Made by a program: the position numbers and the translations under genes. This document shows positions 12,969 through 24,900 of a stretch of DNA of 64,000 bases, in pieces (position 1 is the stretch's first letter; every line of letters begins with the position of its first letter). The notes under the pieces were generated by a model. It had not been told where the DNA came from. It saw only the letters and a program-made list of their open reading frames with translations, and searched no databases. Origin of the DNA: Volvox africanus (Eukaryota > Chlorophyta > Chlorophyceae > Chlamydomonadales > Volvocaceae); the NCBI GenBank assembly GCA_030268105.1, contig BSDZ01000013.1, positions 3,577,001 to 3,641,000 of the forward strand, read 5' to 3'.

Positions 12969-15900
12969 ATGGCAGGCCGGACTGAAGTACCTGCAAAAGA
13001 CATGCAGAGTTTTCTAGGAGAAACCGCTTCATTACTTGAACAGCTTTCTGAGTGCGCTGGAGTGATGGAGTGCCAAGAAGCCGGCCCGACAGTTAACCGC
13101 GACAGTTTGGAGCACAGTGCAATCTCCGCGGAAATGAATGCTCTTGTCTGGACTACACGACTTCGCATGGTTCTCAGTCAAACTTTTGGAATTAGTGAAG
13201 TTCGCACGGTGAGCTGGTTCAGCTATTATGCTGACCGGACAGCCACGCAATATCCTGGAAGGACACGCATACCCGGAGCAGCCACGTGCGACAGAGCCAG
13301 GCACAAACTGTCACATTGTGCGCTTGGCACTAAGCGGAACGTTCGTTCGCCACTACGCATAGTCGTACCCTAACGCCTCTCCCTTCCCTTCCTGATCGAA
13401 CTCCGTGCCCACAACTAACTATCACCTTGCCAAGAACGCCGTCTGGCATATAAACCCGCACGGCCATTGTAATGGTTTTGCCCTTCTTTCCCTTGAAATT
13501 CCAGGAGCTCCTGGACCTTGTGAGCCTGGGCGTCCTTTACAATGACGCCCTGGCGCCCCTGCTGCTGCAACAAATGGTCCGCTCACTAGAGCGCGGATCT
13601 TGGGCAGAACCCGGAACTGGAAGCGCGGGAGGTAGTGCAGGGGCCTACGGCTGTCGTCGTGGCGGTGATGAGGAAAATGACTGGGGGGAGCCCATGAGAG
13701 AGGGACCCGATGATACAGGCTGGGACGGAGAGGAGCTGAACGGTAGAGCCGGTGCAGGCACAGTTAAGCGATTCCAGCGCAGCAAGGCAGCCTGTCAGCT
13801 ACTGGGACCTACAATTGCAGACCTTCCACTGGCGCTACACCTTTATAGCTCCTGCCCGGAGAAATGCGGGGAACTGGCGCTGCAAGTTGTTGCGACAATA
13901 GCTCTGCTTAGCAGGTGCGATAACTTAATCAAGGCAGCAGGTATGGGATGGAAGAGAAGCCGGTTGACGAGCACTGGGCCCTGAAAGGGTTTCGAAATAT
14001 CGGCCGTGGGTAAAGACAGTGTTGAAGCCGGACAATATCTCGGAATGACCTCGTCTCGCCACCAAAAATGTGGGGCCACTCGGCAAGTCAGCTGTTTTGG
14101 GCGGTCTATCACAGCAGGTGAACAAGGTAGGCCAGCCGACGGCTAACCACATGTCTCGTCCGATTCAGCCGCAGTGCTGAGAGCAGGTTATATGGTTGCA
14201 CTTCACTCGTCCATGGCGTCGTCTTTTGTTTCACATTAGCGGAAGCAAAATATTTGATTATGCCTTCCGTCCGCCCGTGCACAGTCCAAAGGAGCTCAGT
14301 TCATGGTTCGCTGCCTACAGCGCCGGCGGACTCACCCAGGTTATGGATTGGCTGCTGGAGGCAACGCTGGGCTGGTTGACGGGGCCCTTAAGCACAGATG
14401 CAGCAGACTACGAGGATGGCGTCCGCGATGCTGCTTCAAGCGGTGGTATCTTCTTGCAGCGGCAGCGTGACAGCAATGACGGTGCCGCTGAGCGGGTCAT
14501 GGTTTCCCCTGTCGCAGCCGCAGAGCACGATCAGTTTCTTCCGCTGGTGCAGTGTGGCGCGGTGCTTTTGACAGCAATGTCGTGGAGTTGCCCCGCAGTG
14601 GCGCGGGGTGCGCTGGTGGTAGTGCTGGATCGGCTGGGAGCTGCTGACGAAGACCTGGAGGGGGAACTTGAGGGTAATGGGCGGCGGATTTCTGATTATG
14701 CCGTGCGAAGATTATATATATAAGATATTATATATAAGATTATGGCATGTGTTGGCGGGTACCAGGGAGCCACATCACCCTGGCTTGTTGAAAACTCCCA
14801 ACCAGAGCGCGGTAGCTGCGGCTTACCTCAGCAGATGACATGTGCCGTCCGGGTAATTTTCAAAGAGGTGGCGTGGCTCTAAGGCTCTAAGTCATGTTAC
14901 TGTACAGCGGCTGTACTGTGCTAGGGTCTTGATTTGCTTCATACCATTCTGGACTCGGTTGCGCTTATATGCAGTACTTAACGGCCCCCTGCCCGACCGT
15001 CTCATAATGGCCACTGCTGACGCTCACCAGCACATTTACGCTGCGTGCAGGCCACGACGAGCCTTTTAGCTGCGCCATCGATGATGTCGGCTTCCACCGC
15101 TGCGGCCCAGTCTGGCATGTTCTGCGTGCCATCATGAGCGATATGGCGCGCGTGCTGGCAGTTCGGGACCGCCTGAAGGTGCTGATGCGGACAGGCTATG
15201 AAGTTGGTGGTATGGGTTCACCTTCAGCTTTACAAGGCAGTTGGTATGACCACGGACCCGGGCCGATGGCTGGCGGCATCCCTAACGAGGAGGCCGTCCG
15301 GTTGGTCTCGGAGCTGTGCGGTGAGGACGTGGACTCGTACGGGCACCTGCTATGCCAATCGCTGCATCTTGTTGCCCTTCTGGCGGAGCACGCGCTGTAC
15401 GCGACCAGCATGCGTCCCGCCGCAGCCATTCGGTTGGTACGGCTCATGGCGCCGTTGATGCCGCACAGCGAAGACCTGGTGGAGATGATGTTGCTTGACG
15501 CGGCGAACATCGCGTTTGAGGCAGCCGCCGCGGCGGCGGCTGAGGACAGTGCACTGAGAGCTGCCGTGCGCCCTGCTAGTCTCAATCACGGTGAAGGCGT
15601 CGCTGACATCACATCGCCGTCGCGTGCGGCATGCCAGCCCTGTGTGCCATCAGCGAATCGTCCCAGCGACAATACGGGCAGATCACCGCTGACAGGGATA
15701 ACGCCAGCCCGTAGCGTCTGCAGCTTGAGGAGTTCCGGCGCGAGAGGGACGTCAATCCTCTCTGAGATGCTGTCTCTGACTTTACTTGGCACCTCCTCCG
15801 GAACCCCTTACTCTGCATCTGCGCCCTTGCTGCTGCACCAAGTCTGCCGAGCACCAGGTGAGCGCCGTTTGCAAATCAAAGGCCGCACTATTGTGCCGTC

Positions 15901-18900
15901 TTGTGTTCGTGCGATGCTTTCGTAGCGCAGGGCATGGACGTGTGTTTTGACTGCCTCACCGATGGCCTTGTGCGTACCCCTGGCTGGTGCATTGGGCTCG
16001 GGAAAGCGGGCATCTTTTGCTGGTAGGCCTTACATGAGTAAAACGAACGGAAGTCGATATCCCAAGGTCTCTCTTTGTGTATCGCTCCTTAGCTATGTTC
16101 TTATATATCCACTTCTCGTCACAGCAGCCCTGCGTATTCGTTATCGTGCACCGTTTGCGGAATACTGATCTTAGTTACTAGGTTTGTAAACGCTCCCGCC
16201 CGTTTCTGCTACCCCCTGTTGCCTTGTCGCCGCAGCCAATGGCGTAAGCTCCATGCTGTTAGATGATGCCAGCTCTGGGGCCTTGACAAAGAGAATGGAG
16301 GATAGAGACGGCGGCCATGGCGGCGCGCTGCCATCGGCAGTGCTGTTGGCACTGGAGGTGCTGTGTGGGGTCATCATGCACGGCAGGCGACTGGCAGCCA
16401 GCTTTGAACCAACTGTTAACAAGCTCCTGGTTGGGCTGATTCGTTTGGCAAGCCGCGACAGCCCATTAGTCTCGCAGGTTGCGCACAGGTCTCACTGCCG
16501 CAGTACTGTCAGCTGCGCCGCCTCTAACGATGCTTACGATGTGTTCGGAACTGCTGGCCGAGACGGGATGTCACTCGCGTCTACGAACATTTCCGTGCAA
16601 ATCTTTTCACGGGTGCAGGCTGCGTTGGCAGCCGCGGCCAGGGCGGGCGTGGCTGTCACTCCCGTCAGCGATGCGGACGGAACCGATCCATGTATGCTTT
16701 ACGTTGCTGCGGTGGCAGCGACGCTGCGTTCCTGTGTTGAATGCGATATGGACGATAAAAATATACGCTCTATCACGGAATGCGGCCTTTCCGTTGACGG
16801 CGTCTCGGACGGCAAGGCGGGTGGTGCCCGGACCCAGACGCCCTTGCCGCCAGCTTCTCCGGGACTCCGTTGCTCTCTATCTAATTGCGTGCGATGGCAA
16901 CACGCACGCGCGCTTCCTGGTCACCTCCTTAATGATACAGCTCCTTATGCGGGTGGTGGCGGTGCCATTGGGATCTCTCGAGGCCGACTGCAGCTTCGTT
17001 CCACGAGTCTTGGTTCTGGCCAGGTGGCTCCAATAGAGACTGGGGATCAAAATGTAGCTTTCATTTTGGCCGCGCCGCCTGTTGAATCTCTGATTTCTGG
17101 CCTCGGGCAGGTGAGAGAAACCCTATGTAGCGGCGCTAATGCAGCTCGCGGCTGCATTAGCCGGCGTACTTGGCTGTTTTCGTAAGGTTTCATCGCGACC
17201 GCACGTATATGATTAACGCGGTGCTAATCTCTGCAGGCGCTGGAGAACATGGACTGGGGTGGAAAACCCCATGGCACTGGGGTGGAAAATCGCGGCAAGG
17301 ATGCCCCTCATCCTGGTTCACAGCAGGCCCAGAGGCGAGATCGGGGGCGCCGGTTGGATGAGCATATTACCGTCTTGGCCGAGCTGCTTGTCCTTGCGGC
17401 CTTTGGAGATGACTGCGTGGCCACGTGCCAACAAGGCAGCCGCTGCAGTGAACGAACCCTAAGTTGCCAGCAGATGCAGCAGCTCTCCCAGCAAAAATTC
17501 ACTGACGCTGAAGCCGAGGCTGTGCTCCAATTGCGTATGCAGGTAAGCGGGCGGTGATTGAGCCGCGGTGGAGGGGGCGCGGCAGCGCCAGCGACAACGA
17601 CGGCAAAAGCGTCACAGGAGGAATTTTGTAGGACATCAAAGCCCGGCGTGGGTATGGCCCTGCTAGCACGATGTGTGATCATCACTTACTCGACATCACC
17701 GGCATCCAGCCTCCCACACAGTGTGTAGGCTTGCTTGAGATTTTCTGGTTTGCCGTGGGACTTTCTGCAACGTGCGGCCGCCGGCCATCATGTTCTGTGC
17801 CTATCCATGGTACCTTTCCTCTGCCACTGGATGTAAGCATGCGGAACTCGGTTCATTCGTCTTACCCTGGTGTCCCCTGCGCTGGTGTGCCGTTGTGCAC
17901 CAGTCTGCCCGTCACGTCCTATCTTGGAGTGCCACCCCCCATTCCACCGCGCTCAAGAGAGGATGTCGCAGAGGCCTTTGCCGCGATGCTGCCAAGCTGG
18001 GGCCTGTCGTGTGTGGCAATGTGGAAACCCATCCACTAACGCCGGCCTTCTTCCACTGGCTTTCTCTCATTTACACCCGTCGCAACCTACTTTTTCCCCT
18101 TGCTGTCCGTGCTTCCTCTCTCACACCAGGTTTTGGCCGCCCTGATTGCCATCCTGGCTCGTGCTCCAGAGGCAATTGCCCTGGTGGTGTTGAGGGCGGC
18201 AGCGCCATTGCTTCCGCAGCCACTGCAGGAGCAGCGACAGAGGCAGCTGGGTAAAGGGTTGCCGGAAGTCGTCCCGCCAGAGACAGATGCTGTCCGTTGC
18301 ATTTCAAAGGACGAGTTTGGTGAGTCTGCGCGTGTTGCCTGTTTGTCTGTCCACAGCCAGGTGCCCAGTAGCCACGCCAGGGTCCCTGGGCGAAGTGGCC
18401 TCGGGTGCAGCGGCATTGCCACTCAGTTCCATAGCGGGCAGCAACTCGGTTGCCGCCCGGCATGGATAAGGAATCAGGGTTTTAGAGTTTTAGAGTTTTA
18501 AACGCCATGAACCCCAAACGAGCCACTGCAGGGGATATGTTGCTGGGTAAAAGGTTCACGCAGCCTTCTGTGGCGCCACCATCTGTGCAGGTATGGGCGC
18601 AGCCGCTGCCATTGGTGATCGCCGTGTGGAGGGCATCACTACTGTGGGTGCTGCAAGTGACATCTTGTTTCCACCGAATATGCTGCGGCGTCAGACTGCT
18701 TATGATGAAGTGGTTGCGGATGACAACAATCTCTTGGCTGCACAGAGCGCTGTCCATGAGGCCGTTAGCCTCGCTTTGCTATATCGAACAAGGGACGACC
18801 TAGTTCACGCCACGCAAGACCAAATGCAAACCATGCTGATGGGGACCGACGCGTTGGCAGGGCCGGTGTGCCGGCAGTTTGATGGTCATGGTAATACAGT

Positions 18901-21900
18901 TGTGAGGGATGCCGACGGTGGTGCCGGTGAGGCCCATATGACTGCTACGTGCGCCAACGGCGGTCAGCGCGCAGTGTCGACGGCCTTGGCGGCTCTCCTG
19001 GCGTGCCACGGCGCATTGCAGGACAAATTGCAACAGCTAGCCGCGGCGATGGTCACACCGCAGGGACCCCTTGTGGAGTCCACGGTGCAGGAGCACAAGA
19101 GGTTGGCTGCTCAAACGGTAGCACCAGGGACAGGGGTTACCACGCCGGCTCTAATAGACCAATCTGTGGGCATGAGCGCCGGAGTCCATCCCAATTCATC
19201 ATTTCTGGGCGGGACTGCGGTAGCCTCAATCTTGCCCTTAGGAGATTCAGGAGCCAAGCTGGCAAGCACTCAGACCGCAGGCAGCCGTGATGCCACCAAG
19301 TCTGCTGGTGCTGGCAAAGGTTCTGGCTTTTTCGTCGTGCGGCGGCTGCAAGCACCTGCAGCCCCTGATGCGACAGCGGCGGTGGCAGTAGCGTCTAACC
19401 AGAGACATGGCGGAACGCCAGCTCCGAGCGCCACTGCTGACAGGGCTGCTGCTCCTGCTGCCGCCTCTATGAATTCCCTACTATGGTCTAATAAAACCGC
19501 CCTCGGACATGACTCGGCATGTGACACGCTTCAGTCGAAATTGCAACATCCATTGCCACCACCAGCAGCGGTAAAGGCGGCGATAGCAAGGCCCATCCTA
19601 AACACGTGGCCGGTCTCTGTGCAGGTCTGTACGGAGCTGTTGCAGCAACTGCTGGGGCTGCCGGCGATGTCATCACTGCCACTGTCGCCAGCATCACAGG
19701 TGCAGCGTTGGCGGCTGATTGCGTATGGCGCGAACATGGCGCGTCGTTCGTTATCTTCCGCCGGTGGTCTGCTGATGAACTTACAGCCACCAGTTGGCGA
19801 GAGGAACACCCGTAGTCCTGGCGTGCTTGCGGAGGAGTTGCTGGCCCTCGGAAACGTGGCCATCAATATCGCTTTGGAGGCGGGAGCTGCACAAGAGGTT
19901 ACCCCGGTATGCCGCCTATCCATTGTCCCTTTCATGGTTTCGTCCTTGGTACTGCGGCCGCCTCCTCACTGCGCGCCGCCATGTTTGACTTCATCCCCTG
20001 TCCGTTTTACATCTCGAAGAAGGTGACGACATCGACAATAGCTCACTCCTCTCTATATACCTCAACTTACACCCTGCATGTGAAGTAGGTGCTCTTCAGG
20101 TTACATACAACGATGATGATTTCTGTTTCGTTCTTGTCGTGTGTTATCCATTTTGTCACGTTGCTGCAGGAGGCCGGTGGAGGTAATTGGAATCTGGCAC
20201 CGGCGTCAGCTGACGTTGATACCGCTATCACCAAGGCCAGCGAACCGCCAGGCCGGAAAGCGTCTGGGGAAGCTGCAGGATGGACAGGAACAAGGGCAGC
20301 TGGACAGACTGCACCTCCAGGGACAGCTGCCCGTGGGTCGTTCAACCCTTGGCAGCAGGGGCACCAGCACCAGACTCCATGTCCATCGCCACCACCGCAA
20401 GTACAATCCATGGGGCGAAACGTGGCTGAAGATGATGCTGAAAAGGGAGGTGCCAACAAAATCTGCGGCGGAAGTACCGTACCTTGGAAAGGAACCATGG
20501 AAAGGGCAGGAAGGGGATGCGGTTCCGCCAGCGACAGCCGTGATGTTAGTACAAAGAAACCAGGGCCCGCGGCCTCTGACCGAATGGCCGAAGAACCGTA
20601 TGAAGGGCAGGCTGGCGCGCAGCTCGACGTGCAAACTCATGTGGATATTCCGTGAGTGATTGGGTGTTGCATATGCCTGGGACGGGTGGCCGGGTCGGGT
20701 GGCCGGGTGTCAGGACGCGGAAGGGCGGGAACGGAAAAGGCGTCTGTTCTGTGAGAGTAGTGTGTGCATGTACGCATATGGGCCGTAGGCTAACTTGCAA
20801 TTGTGCAAATTGCCACCGGCTATACTAGAGCGATTAAGTACCGATGCACCTTTTGTATACCGATGCATGTTTGCGATTACGGCTCCTTGAGCTCCGCCGG
20901 CACCGCTCGTGCCAAACTTAATCACAGTCCTGTGTGTCGGACATGAATGATGTGTCTTGGGTGTGGTGCCACAGCCAATTTCCTGTTTTTCCCGCCCACG
21001 TCACGCTCGTGTCAGTTTCATTCGCTCGGGGTACTTCCCGCCAAACCCTGCCGAGTGACACATGTTCGCGGCTGCTTGGCTTTTTCAGGTGTACCGAGAG
21101 AAAGACAACAGAACGCCGACCCAGACACATTAAAATGCTCGGCAAACTTCAGGAAAGCCTGTTGCAGTTCTCTCGATACAAAGATGTTATGGCCAGCGCA
21201 TTTAAGCCAGATTCTTGCAGGAGGTCGCGGCGCTCCTGTGGCGGCATGGATAGCAATGCTAGTAGAGGCGGTGACTCTTGGCACGAGGGTGCTGGCAGCG
21301 AATCGCGTCGCGGCGGTCGGAAGCCGTGCGGCCCCACCCGACCTACTGTCCATTCGCATCTGCTGCAGCCGATTCAGCCCCAAACCAATCCAGAGATGTC
21401 GGTTCTGCAGAGATCAAAAGCCTGTACCAATCACGAGGCTGAGCAATATCTGCGGATGTGCGCAAGCGTACATACGTGTCCACCTGCATGCATATTGGCT
21501 GGGGGGCATCCGGGTAGCCACCACGGTGACGATTTTGGTAGCAACGGTGATAACTGCATTCGAGATGAGATGCAACCAGGGGATGCGGCAAGTGAAGCCC
21601 GTGCCGAGGCGCTACAGCTACTGGCGACAGTAGCGCGTGCTGCAATTGTGTGTTTGCCGTCGACGTGTGAGGGTTCACCTGACTTCCTACAGTGCTCGTC
21701 AGAAACCGCTTCCAAACTCACCTCGAGATGCTCAATACTGCTGCCGTTGTCACGTTCGGGGGGCTCCGCAGCGGCGGCGGTGGCTCATGGCGGCGCTGCT
21801 CCTGAGGACAGGGGCGCACCCGTTGCCAATGCCATTCCGTTGCTACAAGCCCTGCTACAACGTCTCTATCCACCGTCAGTTTCCGGAAAGATCGCGCGTG

Positions 21901-24900
21901 AAATGCTGCTGGATGTTGTGCCGCATATGTCGCAGCTGACATTCATAACGTTGTGGGTGTGCGAGGAACCGCTGGCGGTGGCTTCACTGTGCCTTCTGGA
22001 TGAAGCCCGGCGCCTGCTACTCCGCGCGCACTACCCCAAGCCGGATCCGAAGAAACACGGGCAGCAAGAGCTGGGGGGACGGCGACATGGGCTGACGCCA
22101 TTGGCACCACCAGCGCAATGTCCAGCACGGGTTGGTGGGGGGGAGTTGCCTTTCGGTGGTCAGCAGCAGCAGCGGCAGTGCAAGAACGGGGCGGTCGTGG
22201 GTAAGGTGGTGGATGCACTTGTCACCCTCGCGGCAGCGCTGCCGTTCTGCAGTAGCGAGGGAGAGCCTAGATACAGGCAGCTGTTCGCCGCAATCGCTTA
22301 TTCTTGCTCACAAATGCTGCTGTGTCCTGCGGGGCCGGGTGGTGGCACCAACTTCAGTGGAAAGACGGCACGCTTACTTGCTCGGCTTGCATGCCGGGGC
22401 GCATTGGCTGTAGAGCTTCTGGATCTGGCTTCCGAGGTGGGTGCGGAGAATAGGGCAAGCGGAGGTCTGGGTTATGATGAGTCAAAGACACAGACCATGG
22501 AAAGGAAGGCAGCTTTAATGATAAGGTATGAATTGTGGTGAGGGCGCTTTCTGGTACTCATAATTGTTTGCTTTTTTGTCCCTGAGGTCCCACCCACAAC
22601 GTCCCTTTTTATAACTTCCAACATCAGCTGAAGACATGTGGTTCCAAGCTCGCCTGAACAGAGGAGACTCTTCTGTGTTGATGGCTTACGCTCCAATTTC
22701 GCCTGTCCTGGAATACACAGGTGCTGCTAGGCCTGTCACGCGCGGGGAGGTGTCCTCGGCTACCCTGCAATGGTGGAGGCGGCGTAGGTCAGAGTGGCGG
22801 CCGCAGGGGCAAGTCGCAGGGAGATCAAAGCATCTGCCCCTATATACACCGCGCTGCGGCCCGCTTCGCTAGAAACAACGTCTTGTTGGCGCATGCGCGT
22901 CGCGGGGATTGTGGTTTTGAGGCCTCCACGGCGCACGTTGTGGCGCCCTGGCTTACGGGCAGCTCTACATTACAAATTGCACATGTGCTGTTGGAGCTTT
23001 CCTCAGCCGCTGTTCCGCGGGTACAAGATGCAGCTGTCGTCATGGTAACTACTGGCACTTACGCACCGAAGATGGCCGGCGAGGTGCGTGTGCTTGTGCT
23101 CCGTTTTGCAGCATGTTCTCGACTTAGCGCTGGATGACGTGTCTGTCGATAGCTGACTAACAAATGAGGTACCTCAATTCGGGAATAGTAAGGAATAAGA
23201 GAAGAATGATGCGGCTTCCCGGGTGGTGCTGATCGTGGGGCCCGGGCGCCTTTCTCCTCCCCACTCATATCAGCACAGTTACAAGGCAGCCTTAGCTGTG
23301 TATCCATCCGCCCACCCGCTCTGATAGGTATATTGCATTGCTTTAAACCTCGGTTTCATTGTGCTCACGCACACTTTCCGAACCCTGCAGGAACTTCCGG
23401 CTTCCGTGGCAACCGCGCTGACCTGTTGCCTGCAAGCCTGTGGGCTCCTTCTAAACCCCCCCCGTGCGGCCATCTCAGCGGCCCCAGTATCGGTTGTCAC
23501 CCAACCAGCAAACTGCATATGGTCGACTCCGGTGATGGGGAGGGCACATGCAGAGGCAGAGGCAGAGGAGGAAAAGCGGAGGAGGCTACTGGTCCTCGCA
23601 GTGCGGCGGTTGCAGACCGTGGCAAAGGCAAGATGTTGTCGGGACCCCTATGATAATTCCATCGTCACGCGAAAATGAAACCCTAAAACTCAAAATGTCA
23701 AAGACCCCTAAGACAAGTGGCCATTGTATTGGGAAAAAGAGAGACGGGGCCTGCCAATTTAGCTGGTGAACGGAGCACCGCACTGCATTATAGCGACTTT
23801 CAATATTTCTGGCCACGTATGCTTTCCGACAGGATATCGTCGGAATAGGTGCATTGCTACCATACCTCGCACCTCTCATGGCCACAGCTTCCTGCGGTGG
23901 TACAGAAGTTGGTTAGCTGTGTTTTTTTGACATAAAGCGTTCGACAGCGCTTGACAGGGTTACTTATGAATCGAATCTTGAGGAAAGCGCACGAATGATC
24001 GGTCGCCTGTGGATGCGTGCAGTTGTGCCGGGGATGTGCATGGGACGGGGGACGACACAAATGCGTGGGCGCTTAGTGAGTTCAAGCAAGGAAGGGTGGT
24101 TATACCGGTATTTGGAAAGCAAGTGTCGTGATTTGATCAGTCAGTTGAACCCAGAGTTGGTGAGCGGAGGGACATCTTCCCGGGGCAGCTAACTTCCTGG
24201 CAAATGCTGCATGGTTGAGTGAGTGAGAAAGAGACTCATGAGAAGCTCCTGAACCTTCGCACGCGCGTGGCTGCCCTTGTGGTGTATCTTTTTTCCCCTT
24301 GAACAATTTTTACGCGGTACCTTTCCGCCGCCACCAGCAGCAAGGCCATTAGTAAAGTTTATTGCTGATCCTGTTGCCTTCTTTCCGGCTTATATTTGCG
24401 GCCTTGGCGGCTACCCAATTTACGTTCAAACGTTTTTCACCTCTCTACCTTGGCCGGAGCTAGACTTCGTCCATCGCGGTTAGTCATTCTTACCAGCAGC
24501 GTCTTCAGCGGCAACATGTCTCGTTTATTCGTCTTCCCCCCTCCATTGCCGCCCTTTGCGGCTCCTCACTTCGCCCCCGCAGTGTGCAGCCGCCTGCATG
24601 TACGTGATAAAACGTCGTTTATCGGCAGCACTGGCTGCTACCACTGCTGGGGTCCCGGCGGCAGCAGCTCCGGCCCCATCCGCCACTGGTCGCTCTGTTG
24701 AGAATGATCCATTAGGCAATGGGCCGTTGTGCGTGGTGCTATCACTGTGGCGCTACCACTCGAAGGATGTAGCAGCGGTGACTGAGCAGGTAGGCAACGG
24801 GGCGGTGGCGGACATGAGTTTTTTATTCGTCTGTACGTTTTGTGGGTTGTGCACATGTGGATACCAGGGAGGCGCCGTACAAGAATGGGGAAACTGGCAT

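Noticed and set aside
13032..13304. Minus-strand 90-codon frame opposite exon 1 of the giant gene
   Set aside because: Antisense shadow; the plus-strand frame has a proper start, donor and in-phase next exon.
20141..20659. Alternative 172-codon frame over exon 10 of the giant gene
   Set aside because: It does not fit the phase of the preceding exon; the other frame enters from exon 9 in phase 0 and leaves at the strong GTGAGT donor in the phase needed by exon 11.
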